A stretch of 5,063 nt of DNA from Paracoccaceae bacterium (GCA_012036325.1 JAAUPC010000278.1:1-5063), one strand, 5' to 3'; positions 1 through 5,063 are shown, numbered from the stretch's first letter. The notes: generated by a model from the letters alone, not told the origin. Made by a program: numbers and translations.

Positions 1-138
1 CGGGGCCTCGGCGGTCACGGGCGCGCTGTCATTGGCCGCGGGCGGTGTCTGCACCGGCGCCATGGCCGAGCCGATGATGAACCCACCGGCGACCAGCGCC
101 CCGCCCGAGAGCATGCCGAAAACGAACTTGCCGACCAC
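1..138 (-). CDS. N-terminus of a membrane-anchored protein (partial, runs off the left edge)
   Basis: An open frame of 46 codons starts at GTG 136-138 and reaches the window edge without a stop. The start is chosen because a strong ribosome binding site, GGAGG (144-148), lies 5 nt upstream; the frame stays open back to a TGA at 178-180 but offers no ATG there. The visible protein has one basic residue near the start (Lys4), then a Gly/Ala/Ile/Val-rich hydrophobic stretch at about residues 5-27, then a Pro/Ala/Thr-rich tail. This is the look of an uncleaved signal anchor followed by a flexible linker into a periplasmic domain. Rhodobacterial divergent polysaccharide deacetylase (YibQ-like) proteins begin in a similar way, but no catalytic domain is inside the window, so that identity is only a guess. 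The gene is codirectional with the tRNA-Cys gene upstream. Confidence 0.55.
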   Translation of the reverse strand, partial: MVGKFVFGMLSGGALVAGGFIIGSAMAPVQTPPAANDSAPVTAEAP

Positions 139-250
139 TGTCGCCTCCGAACTTCTGTCTTGCCTGACCCAAATGGTTCAGGGAATGACCCGATTTTTCC
201 GGTTCCAGCCGGGACCATCCAGGCAAACCCCGGCAGTCCCGACCCCTGCC

Positions 251-279
251 ACTATAGCGCGGGCCTAGCGCAGCTTCAT
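251..279 (-). promoter_or_regulatory. Weak candidate promoter for the left-edge gene
   Basis: On the minus strand TATAGT (251-256) matches the sigma-70 -10 consensus at five of six positions. The hexamer 17 nt upstream, ATGAAG (274-279), matches TTGACA at only three. A start near 244 would give a leader of about 105 nt before the GTG at 138. The rest of the 139-377 gap holds a few short GC-rich inverted repeats and no convincing gene. Read-through from the tRNA-Cys transcript is an equally good explanation for expression of this gene. Confidence 0.2.
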
Positions 280-377
280 CCCATTTTTACGCTATCGCCA
301 ATAACTTGCCTGTCCGTGGCCGGGCTGCAATGCCCTGCTTTGGGCAAAGAACGGGCAATCCGACGGTCAAGGGGAAG

Positions 378-451
378 TGGAGGCGGGTACCGGAATCGAA
401 CCGGTCTTCACGGATTTGCAATCCGCTGCGTAACCTCTCCGCCAACCCGCC
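378..451 (-). tRNA. tRNA-Cys (anticodon GCA)
   Basis: All parts of a cloverleaf can be folded by eye. The acceptor stem is 7 bp (GGCGGGT at 445-451 with ACCCGCC at 382-388). There is a short D stem GCG/CGC with GG in the loop. The anticodon stem GCGGA/TCCGT carries one G-T pair and the loop TTGCAAA. The variable loop is 4 nt, and the T stem ACCGG/CCGGT holds a TTCGATT loop. The anticodon GCA (417-419) reads UGC and UGU cysteine codons. Position 73 is U, the known cysteine identity base, and the CCA end is encoded (378-380). Total length is 74 nt with CCA. The gene follows the last oxidoreductase gene on the same strand after 49 bp and has its own likely promoter. Confidence 0.97.
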
Positions 452-466
452 GCGATGAGTGGGGAT

Positions 467-495
467 GCGATAGCGCACCCGTCGCCCGGCTGCAA
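467..495 (-). promoter_or_regulatory. Likely sigma-70 promoter of tRNA-Cys
   Basis: In the 49-bp gap between the oxidoreductase stop and the tRNA, the minus strand carries TTGCAG (490-495), then exactly 17 nt, then TATCGC (467-472). The -35 box keeps the strong TTG and the -10 box keeps TAT. Initiation about 7 nt beyond the -10 box would fall near 460 and give a 5' leader of about 9 nt, to be removed by RNase P. Spacing and placement fit a stable-RNA promoter; the -10 match is only partial. Confidence 0.5.
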
Positions 496-500
496 GGGGG

Positions 501-1100
501 CTAGCCGATCAGCCGGTCGGTCTGCGCCGCCACCCGGGCCAGATGCTGCGCGCGGGTGACGGGGGTAGAGCTGTCCATCAGGTAATGCGCCGCAAAGACC
601 GTGCGGCGGCGCGGCGCGCAGAGAAGGCCAATGCCGCGCGTCAGCATCCGCTTTCCGGGGCTGCCGACGAAAGCCGTCAGCCACCAGCTGGCCCCGCAGG
701 TGGTGAACACGCCCAGCCGCTTGATATGGGTCAGCCCCGGCCGGATCGTCTGGTTCTCCCCTGCGGGCATCAGGAAAGCCACATCCGGCAGCATGGTCCG
801 GTCCAGCCAGCCCTTCAGCACGGCGGGCAGCGCATACCACCAGGTCGGGTAGACAAAGATCAGCGTATCGGCCCATTGCAGGTCCGCCACATCGCCCGCC
901 ACCACCTCGCGGTTGCGCGGGGTGTCAAGGTAGCCCTCCCATTCCGCCAGCGAAAGCGTCGGGTCAAAAGCCCGGGCGTAAAGGTCAGTCACCCGAACCT
1001 CGGCCCCCTTGGCCGCCAGCCGCGCCAGCACGGTGTCACGTACGGCGCTGGTAAAGCTGCCCTCTTTCGGGTGGCAATAGATCACAAGCGCGCGGGTCAT
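501..1100 (-). CDS. NAD(P)H-dependent oxidoreductase, flavodoxin-like fold (second of a tandem pair)
   Basis: Protein of 199 residues from ATG (1098-1100) to TAG (501-503). It belongs to the Flavodoxin_2 group of quinone reductases and related enzymes (NQO1, MdaB, KefF relatives), cytoplasmic flavoproteins that transfer two electrons from NAD(P)H to quinones, nitro- or azo-compounds or similar acceptors. The signs are a first beta strand leading into the flavin phosphate loop (MTRALVIYCHPKEGSFTSA, residues 1-19), the family core YPTWWYALPAVLKGWLDR (84-101), and a third flavin-contact loop TTCGAS (123-128). Length is normal for the family (about 190-270). The ATG overlaps the stop of the preceding paralogue as ATGA; AGGA lies about 11 nt upstream, so translation is probably coupled. 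The substrate cannot be told from sequence. The C-terminal third diverges most from its neighbour. No clear terminator follows. Confidence 0.88.
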   Translation of the reverse strand: MTRALVIYCHPKEGSFTSAVRDTVLARLAAKGAEVRVTDLYARAFDPTLSLAEWEGYLDTPRNREVVAGDVADLQWADTLIFVYPTWWYALPAVLKGWLDRTMLPDVAFLMPAGENQTIRPGLTHIKRLGVFTTCGASWWLTAFVGSPGKRMLTRGIGLLCAPRRRTVFAAHYLMDSSTPVTRAQHLARVAAQTDRLIG

Positions 1101-1678
1101 AACCGGTCCATTTCCTGGGCGACACGGGCAAGGAAAGCCTCGCGTCCGGCAAGGCTTACCCGGTTCATGTCGTAAAGCGCCAGATAGCGCAGCCGGTCCG
1201 GGCGGCAGATGAAGCGGATCACGCGGGTGAACATCTTTTTCGGCGGGTTCCCGGCAGCCCAGGCCCGAAAGGGCGTGGCGCCGTAACTGGTGACCACTGC
1301 AAGCTTGCGGATATGGGTCAGGGCCGGGGCGACAAGGCCCTGGTCCAGCGTAAAGGACACGCCGGGCAGGAAGACCCGGTCAAAGTACCCTTTCAGGATG
1401 GCAGGAAAGCCGAAGTTCCAGACCGGGTAGACAAAGACCAAGGCCTCAGCCGCGCGCAGCCGGTCGACATAGCCCTGCACGGGGGCGGTATTGGTCGCCA
1501 GGTCCTGATACCCCCGCCGCTCATCTGCCGTCATGACCGGATCAAACCCCTCGGCGTAAAGATCGCAGAGGTCCACCTCCCAGCCCCGCGCGCTCAGCCG
1601 CTCCACCACCACGGCCTTCAGCGCGGCGGACAGGCTTTCCTCACAAGGATGGGCATAGACCACCAGCACCCGTGTCAT
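1097..1678 (-). CDS. NAD(P)H-dependent oxidoreductase, flavodoxin-like fold (first of a tandem pair)
   Basis: Protein of 193 residues ending at TGA (1097-1099). ATG 1676-1678 is preferred over a GTG at 1709-1711, because it gives the same MTR-LV-Y-HP opening as the neighbouring paralogue and a one-base TGATG junction with the permease stop; upstream there is only a weak GAAAG. Flavodoxin_2 features are the flavin phosphate loop YAHPCEESLSAAL (8-20), the core YPVWNFGFPAILKGYFDR (84-101), and the loop TSYGA (120-124). The protein should be a cytoplasmic FMN- or FAD-binding reductase using NAD(P)H. It is clearly paralogous along its length to the 501-1100 product, but the two differ in residues just after the YP-W motif (WNFGF against WWYAL), which line the acceptor pocket in family members, so substrate preference may differ. 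The context suggests reduction of a compound brought in by the ABC importer encoded just upstream. Confidence 0.88.
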   Translation of the reverse strand: MTRVLVVYAHPCEESLSAALKAVVVERLSARGWEVDLCDLYAEGFDPVMTADERRGYQDLATNTAPVQGYVDRLRAAEALVFVYPVWNFGFPAILKGYFDRVFLPGVSFTLDQGLVAPALTHIRKLAVVTSYGATPFRAWAAGNPPKKMFTRVIRFICRPDRLRYLALYDMNRVSLAGREAFLARVAQEMDRL

Positions 1679-2526
1679 CAGCTTTCGCGCTTCAACGCGC
1701 TTTCGTGCCACTTGCGCAGCAGCATATGCGACAGGAAGGACAGGCCCGCAAAGATCACCACCCCCGACACCGCGATCAGCAAAAGCGCCGCAAACATCCG
1801 CGGGATGTTCAGCCGATAACTCGCTTCCAGGATCCGGAACGCAAGGCCCGAGCCGATCCCCCCGGTTCCCGCCACATATTCCGCCACGATGGCCCCGATC
1901 AGGCTAAGGCCCCCCGCAATCCGCAAACCGCCCAGGAAATAGGGCAGGGCTGAGGGCAGCTGCAGATAGCGCAACCTTTGCCAGCGGCTGGCCCCATAGA
2001 TCCGGAACAGATCCCGCAGGTTATGGTCGGTGGAATTCAGCCCCAGCGTGGTATTCGCCAGGATCGGAAAGAACGCGACGATCCAGGCGCAGAGAAGAAG
2101 CCCCACCGTCCGGTTCTCGACATAGATGAAAATCAGCGGCGCGATCGACACGACCGGGGTCACCTGCAGGATCACCGCATAGGGGTAGAAGGACATTTCG
2201 GCAAAGCGGCTTTGGTTGAAGAGAACCGCGAGGCCCACCCCACCCACCACCGCAACCGCCAGCGCCATCAGCGTGATTTGCAGCGTGACCAGAAGCGCCT
2301 CAAACAGCATCCGCCAGTCCTTGACCAACTGCTCCCACACCACCAGCGGCCCGGGCAGCTGATAGCGAGGGATTTCGTTCCACACCACCAGCCGGTCCCA
2401 GCCGACCAGCAGCAGCACAAGGACCAGCGCCGGCAGCACCCATTTCGCCACCCGCTCAATCCGCGCATCGCGCAGGCGCTTGGCCTCTTCAGGGTCAAGG
2501 GCGGGGGTTGGGGTGGTCACGCTCAT
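1678..2526 (-). CDS. ABC importer permease, nitrate/sulfonate/taurine-type (BPD_transp_1 family)
   Basis: Protein of 282 residues. ATG 2524-2526 is chosen because GGGAGAGG (2531-2538) lies 4 nt upstream and the codon overlaps the ATPase stop as ATGA; an in-frame start 16 codons earlier would lie inside the ATPase gene. After a charged cytoplasmic N-terminus, six hydrophobic segments are visible at roughly residues 29-45, 73-95, 110-126, 131-150, 185-208 and 243-268. The EAA loop that docks onto the ATPase is at about 151-175, with the conserved Gly158 and the closing QLPSALP. The final segment is followed by a basic tail. These are the standard features of the single-type permease (acting as a homodimer) in SsuC/TauC/ThiX-like importers. 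The stop TGA (1678-1680) shares one base with the next gene's ATG, tying expression to the oxidoreductases. Confidence 0.93.
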   Translation of the reverse strand: MSVTTPTPALDPEEAKRLRDARIERVAKWVLPALVLVLLLVGWDRLVVWNEIPRYQLPGPLVVWEQLVKDWRMLFEALLVTLQITLMALAVAVVGGVGLAVLFNQSRFAEMSFYPYAVILQVTPVVSIAPLIFIYVENRTVGLLLCAWIVAFFPILANTTLGLNSTDHNLRDLFRIYGASRWQRLRYLQLPSALPYFLGGLRIAGGLSLIGAIVAEYVAGTGGIGSGLAFRILEASYRLNIPRMFAALLLIAVSGVVIFAGLSFLSHMLLRKWHESALKRES

Positions 2527-3326
2527 GCCGCCTCTCCCATCGCGCGGTGCAAGGCCGCGCTTGCCACTTGGCAATGCGCTGCATAATCGGCTGAGGTGCG
2601 GAAGACCTCATCCCGTGGATAGGGGGCGGTCACCTGCACCTCTTCGATCACCCGGCCTGGACGCGCGGCCATCACGATGATCCGGTCGGACAGGAAGACG
2701 CTTTCAAAGACCGAGTGTGTCACGAAGATCACCGTGCAGCCGATGCGTTCGCGCAGGGCGAGGAGGTCGGTATTCAGCTTGTGGCGGGTGATCTCATCCA
2801 GCGCGGCGAAAGGCTCATCCATCAGGATCAGCCGGGGATTCGTGACCAAGGCCCGCGCGATGGAAACGCGCATCTTCATGCCGCCCGAGAGCTGCCGGGG
2901 ATAGGTATCAGCGAATTTCGCCAGGCCGACCAGGTCCAGCGCCTCGTCGATCTCGGGCTTGACCTCGGCAAAGGATTTGCCGCGCAGCCGGAAGGGCAGG
3001 AAGACATTCTGCGCCACGGTCGCCCAAGGCATCAGGGTGGGTTCCTGAAACACCACCCCCAGATCGCCGGCACCCTTGCCGCCCTCCCACGATATCCGGC
3101 CCGAGGTCGGTGTAGAGAGCCCGGCAATCAGCCGCAGCGCCGTGGACTTGCCGCAGCCAGACGGCCCAAGAAGCGAGATGAAGTCCCCCTCCTGCACCGC
3201 CAGCGACATGTCATGCAGCGCCGTGACGCCACCGTTGAAAACCTTGCCAACCTGTTGCAACTGCATCAGGTGTGGCCGCGCGCCAAGGGGCAGGATCTGT
3301 CTGTGGATCAGGTCGGTCATGCGCAT
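2523..3326 (-). CDS. ABC importer ATP-binding protein, nitrate/sulfonate/taurine-type
   Basis: Protein of 267 residues if started at ATG 3324-3326. It has all motifs of an active ABC ATPase: Walker A GPSGCGKST (54-62), Q-loop Gln94 in FQEPTLMPW, signature LSGGMKMR (146-153), Walker B LILMDE (166-171), D-loop ALD (175-177) and switch His204 in VTHS. The signature context and the PTLMPW stretch are typical of the SsuB/TauB/ThiZ group. It would sit on the cytoplasmic face and power uptake with the 1678-2526 permease. The start is uncertain. ATG 3318-3320 gives 265 residues. ATG 3264-3266 gives the compact family start MQLQQVGKVF. GTG 3348-3350 lies 10 nt after AAGGA but would translate part of the hairpin at 3329-3355. 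ATG 3326 is preferred because folding of that hairpin leaves AAGGA an effective 7 nt away. Confidence 0.93.
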   Translation of the reverse strand: MRMTDLIHRQILPLGARPHLMQLQQVGKVFNGGVTALHDMSLAVQEGDFISLLGPSGCGKSTALRLIAGLSTPTSGRISWEGGKGAGDLGVVFQEPTLMPWATVAQNVFLPFRLRGKSFAEVKPEIDEALDLVGLAKFADTYPRQLSGGMKMRVSIARALVTNPRLILMDEPFAALDEITRHKLNTDLLALRERIGCTVIFVTHSVFESVFLSDRIIVMAARPGRVIEEVQVTAPYPRDEVFRTSADYAAHCQVASAALHRAMGEAA

Positions 3327-3328
3327 GG

Positions 3329-3355
3329 GTAGGGTGGGCAACCTGCCCACCCTAC
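3329..3355. repeat. Perfect 12-bp inverted repeat, REP-like intercistronic hairpin
   Basis: GTAGGGTGGGCA (3329-3340) and its exact complement TGCCCACCCTAC (3344-3355) are separated by 3 nt. The stem is 12 bp, mostly G-C, with no mismatch. It lies 8 nt after the stop of the binding-protein gene and 2 nt before the preferred ATPase ATG. No T-run follows on either strand, so it is not a standard intrinsic terminator. The GTAGGGTGGGCA/TGCCCACCCTAC pair resembles short dispersed palindromes that I recall from many proteobacterial and cyanobacterial genomes, hence the REP-like label. A likely role is to protect the upstream mRNA from 3'-5' decay, or to lower ATPase expression relative to the binding protein. 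Confidence 0.85.
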
Positions 3356-3360
3356 GCTGG

Positions 3361-3365
3361 TCCTT
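3361..3365 (-). promoter_or_regulatory. Shine-Dalgarno-like AAGGA for the ATPase gene, overlapping the binding-protein stop codon
   Basis: AAGGA on the minus strand uses two bases of the TAA stop (3364-3366). Linear distance to ATG 3326 is 34 nt, too far for normal initiation. With the 3329-3355 hairpin folded, only CCAGC plus CC (7 nt) separate it from that ATG. It is also 10 nt from GTG 3350. No other Shine-Dalgarno-like stretch stands just before any candidate start, because the sequence there is the stem's 3' arm. Confidence 0.4.
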
Positions 3366-4377
3366 ACATCTTCGGCTTCAGGTCCATCCCGACGCCCTTG
3401 TTGACGAAGGTCGTGTTGATCGTGGCCGACCAGTCCAAATCAGCCGGAACCACGCCCGCCGTCACCATTTTGTCGAAAAAGTCTTTCACCTTGGCCTCGG
3501 TCATCGCGCCGATGCCCATGGTCTCGGTATCGCCCGAATCCACGATCCCGGCCGATTTCATCTTCTCGATGGCATAGGCGATGGCCTCATCGGTCATTTC
3601 CGGGTTGTCCGCCTTGATCATCGCATTGGCGGCGCTGTTGTCGTTGTAGATGTAGTTGTACCAGCCCTTGATCGACCCTTCGACAAAGCAGGTCACCTGT
3701 TCGGGCTTGGTGGCCACGGTATCGGCCATAGTCTCGATCAGGGTGGAATAGGTCGAATAGCCCGCGTCAGCAATCAGGAACACGCCCGGCTCCCAGCCGG
3801 TTTCCTTGGCGACGAAGAAGGGCTCGGACGACAGATACCCCTGCATACCCCAGTTTTCATTGGCGATGAACGGGGCCGGGTTGAAAGTATAAACTTCACG
3901 CTGTTCGTCGGTGAAGCCGTAGGCGGCCTTCATCCACTGATAGAACGACGCATAGCCCTGATCCCCGATCAGGATCTTGTCCAGCTTCTTCAGATCCTCA
4001 AAGGTCTCGGCCTTGCCCGGGTGGGTCAGGATGACCTGCGGTTCCTTCTGGAAGCTCGCGGCGACAGCGACGATCGGAATGCCTTCCTGTGCCGCGCTGA
4101 ACGCCTCCAGAAGGTTGCCGCCCATGTGGTAATCGACCTTGCCCGCGATCATCAGCGCGCGGTTGTTTACTTGCGGCCCGCCCGGCTGGATCGTCACGTC
4201 AAGGCCGCAGGCGGCATAGGTGCCATCGGCGACCGACTGGTAGAATCCGCCATGCTCGGCCTGGGCCAGCCAGTTGGTGCCGAAGACAACGGGAACGTTC
4301 TCAGCCATCGCCGGGGCGGCAAGGCCCAAGGCGGCCACAAGGGCCGAGGTCTGGACAAGCAGGGTTTTGGTCAACAT
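3364..4377 (-). CDS. Periplasmic substrate-binding protein of an ABC importer, NMT1/THI5-like family
   Basis: Protein of 337 residues from ATG 4375-4377, with AGGAGA (4386-4391) 8 nt upstream, to TAA 3364-3366. A Sec signal peptide is clear: Lys4, a hydrophobic core, then APAMA before a cleavage site after Ala25. The absence of a lipobox cysteine points to a free periplasmic protein. The mature start, with NWLAQAEHGGFYQ (35-47), GLDVTI (58-63) and GGPQVN (66-71), is typical of the NMT1/THI5-like (PF09084-type) binding proteins; relatives include ThiY (a thiamine pyrimidine precursor) and RibY (riboflavin). Trp36 and His42 are likely ligand-pocket residues by family analogy. The only two mature cysteines, Cys57 and Cys220, could form a disulfide. 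The gene is first in the operon, as usual for the component needed in excess. The substrate is not determined. Confidence 0.93.
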   Translation of the reverse strand: MLTKTLLVQTSALVAALGLAAPAMAENVPVVFGTNWLAQAEHGGFYQSVADGTYAACGLDVTIQPGGPQVNNRALMIAGKVDYHMGGNLLEAFSAAQEGIPIVAVAASFQKEPQVILTHPGKAETFEDLKKLDKILIGDQGYASFYQWMKAAYGFTDEQREVYTFNPAPFIANENWGMQGYLSSEPFFVAKETGWEPGVFLIADAGYSTYSTLIETMADTVATKPEQVTCFVEGSIKGWYNYIYNDNSAANAMIKADNPEMTDEAIAYAIEKMKSAGIVDSGDTETMGIGAMTEAKVKDFFDKMVTAGVVPADLDWSATINTTFVNKGVGMDLKPKM

Positions 4378-4641
4378 CGTAGGGCTCTCCTGTCGGTTTC
4401 TATTCTTTCACCCAGCCTAGATCGCGGGCGGGCCAAGGCGAGGGGGGACTGCGGTACCGGGGTGGAAATCCGGTGAAAAAGCCTTCCCTTCGGGCAGAAC
4501 CTGCGCTTCACTGCTGAAAACTTACGCAGAATGCCCCGCAAGGCAAGGAAATCATCCGCCGCGCTGGCAAGTCCGGTCCCACAGCCGCCAGCCTTGCCCC
4601 ACCCTTTGCCCCAATCAGACCAGCCCAAACCGGAGCCGCCC
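4378..4641. promoter_or_regulatory. Divergent intergenic region between the ABC operon and the Rid gene
   Basis: These 264 bp must hold the control signals of both divergent units. I see no convincing -35/-10 pair on either strand. Two short dyads stand out: ACCGG (4456-4460) and CCGGT (4470-4474) with 9 nt between them, and CTGCG (4501-4505) with CGCAG (4525-4529) enclosing TTCA (4507-4510) and TGAA (4515-4518). Either could be an operator, but arms of 4-5 bp are weak evidence in GC-rich DNA. No TPP riboswitch core (CTGAGA with its partner elements) and no FMN riboswitch core can be read upstream of the binding-protein gene. Confidence 0.45.
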
Positions 4642-5031
4642 ATGCGCATGCTGACCCCACCCACCATTGCGCCCCCTTTCGCGGCCTATGCCCATGGGGT
4701 TGAGGTGCCCAGCGGCGCGCGGCTTGTGGTCACCTCCGGCCAACTGGCCCTTGCCGCCGACGGCACGGTGCCCGACACCGCCCGCGCGCAAGCTGACCTC
4801 TGCTTTCAGAACTGCGCCGCGATCCTCGCCGAAGCGGGCATGACCCCCGCCGATGTCATCCGCATAAACGCCTTCGTCACCGACCGCGCCCATATGCCCG
4901 GCTACATGGCCGCCCGCGACGCCTGGATTGCCGGGATCCCGCGCCTTCCCGCCTCAACCCTCGTCATCGTCTCCGGCTTCACCCGCCCCGAGTTCCTGGT
5001 CGAGGTCGAGGTGACTGCCGCCAAGCTCTGA
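4642..5031 (+). CDS. RidA/YjgF/UK114-family protein lacking the canonical active-site arginine
   Basis: Protein of 129 residues, the usual size. ATG 4642-4644 is chosen because GGAG (4632-4635) lies 6 nt upstream; an in-frame ATG at 4531 would add 37 Pro-rich residues with no counterpart in the family, and a second ATG at 4648 is too far from the GGAG. Recognisable parts are LVVTSGQLAL (28-37), the central helix ending AEAGMTPADVIRINAFVTD (63-81), RLPASTLVIV (101-110) and the last strand FLVEVEVTAA (118-127). Family members are cytoplasmic trimers; RidA itself hydrolyses reactive enamine/imine intermediates. The arginine that binds the substrate carboxylate (Arg105 in Escherichia coli RidA) aligns with Gly112 or Phe113 here, and the nearest arginine is Arg115, so deaminase activity is doubtful. 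Divergent placement from the ABC operon suggests shared control, which is inference. Confidence 0.9.
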   Translation: MRMLTPPTIAPPFAAYAHGVEVPSGARLVVTSGQLALAADGTVPDTARAQADLCFQNCAAILAEAGMTPADVIRINAFVTDRAHMPGYMAARDAWIAGIPRLPASTLVIVSGFTRPEFLVEVEVTAAKL

Positions 5032-5063
5032 CCCCTTCTGCTTGTCTCTTTTGGAAAAATATC

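Noticed and set aside
332..356. Inverted repeat downstream of tRNA-Cys (GCCC/GGGC enclosing CTTTG/CAAAG), considered as a terminator
   Set aside because: The two short stems are separated by mismatched bases, the inner loop is only 2 nt, and no T-run follows on the minus strand.
471..503. Imperfect hairpin at the operon end (TAGC...GCTA with C- and G-rich arms)
   Set aside because: The pairing is interrupted and no T-run follows, so it cannot be called a terminator; the same bases better explain a tRNA promoter.
3076..4476. Long open frame of 466 codons on the plus strand
   Set aside because: It lies opposite the ATPase and binding-protein genes and mirrors their codon structure. The minus-strand products have clear family motifs, while this one shows none.
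4592..4612. C-rich stretch resembling one arm of the 3329-3355 palindrome
   Set aside because: It only loosely matches TGCCCACCCTAC and has no complementary arm nearby, so it is not a second copy.
4531..4641. In-frame upstream extension of the Rid protein (37 residues starting at ATG 4531)
   Set aside because: It is Pro-rich, lacks a ribosome binding site and has no counterpart in a family whose members are about 130 residues. The GGAG at 4632-4635 supports ATG 4642.
5041..5063. CTTTTGGAAAAATATC stretch after the Rid gene, considered as a terminator or a repeated Rhodobacteraceae 3' element
   Set aside because: Only TTTT/AAAA can pair, and the window ends before any fuller element. It may be the start of a common downstream motif but cannot be supported here.
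1..5063. CRISPR array, insertion sequence, toxin-antitoxin pair or phage genes
   Set aside because: No regularly spaced repeats, transposase or integrase motifs, or small paired genes were seen. Although a tRNA gene is present, no attachment-site duplication of its 3' end is visible in the window.

Overview
The window is GC-rich and tightly packed. Its codon use, gene types and short intergenic gaps suggest an alphaproteobacterium, most likely of the Rhodobacteraceae; this is inferred from overall style, as no marker gene is present.

Layout. Almost everything is on the minus strand, so transcription runs from right to left. The main unit starts at about 4377 and reads: periplasmic substrate-binding protein of the NMT1/THI5-like family (3364-4377), a perfect 12-bp hairpin (3329-3355), ABC ATPase (2523-about 3326), ABC permease (1678-2526), and two tandem flavodoxin-fold NAD(P)H oxidoreductases (1097-1678 and 501-1100). 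The last four genes overlap by 4, 1 and 4 bases (ATGA, TGATG, ATGA), a strong sign of one translationally coupled operon. After the operon come a complete tRNA-Cys (GCA anticodon, 378-451) with its own likely promoter in the 49-bp gap, and the first 46 codons of a membrane-anchored protein that runs off the left edge (1-138). On the plus strand, divergent from the operon, is a RidA/YjgF/UK114-family protein (4642-5031).

How the genes may work together. The binding protein, ATPase and permease form a complete type I importer of the nitrate/sulfonate/taurine/pyrimidine-precursor group. The relatives I know of bind small heterocyclic compounds, such as the thiamine precursor bound by ThiY or riboflavin bound by RibY, but the substrate here cannot be read from sequence. 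The two coupled oxidoreductases suggest that the imported compound, or something made from it, is reduced in the cytoplasm. A divergent Rid protein would suit a pathway that makes reactive enamine/imine intermediates, though this copy lacks the usual catalytic arginine. No TPP or FMN riboswitch is visible upstream of the operon.

The most distinctive nucleotide-level feature is the hairpin between the binding-protein and ATPase genes. It looks like a dispersed REP-type element. If folded, it would bring a Shine-Dalgarno-like AAGGA, which overlaps the end of the binding-protein gene, to about 7 nt from the ATPase ATG.
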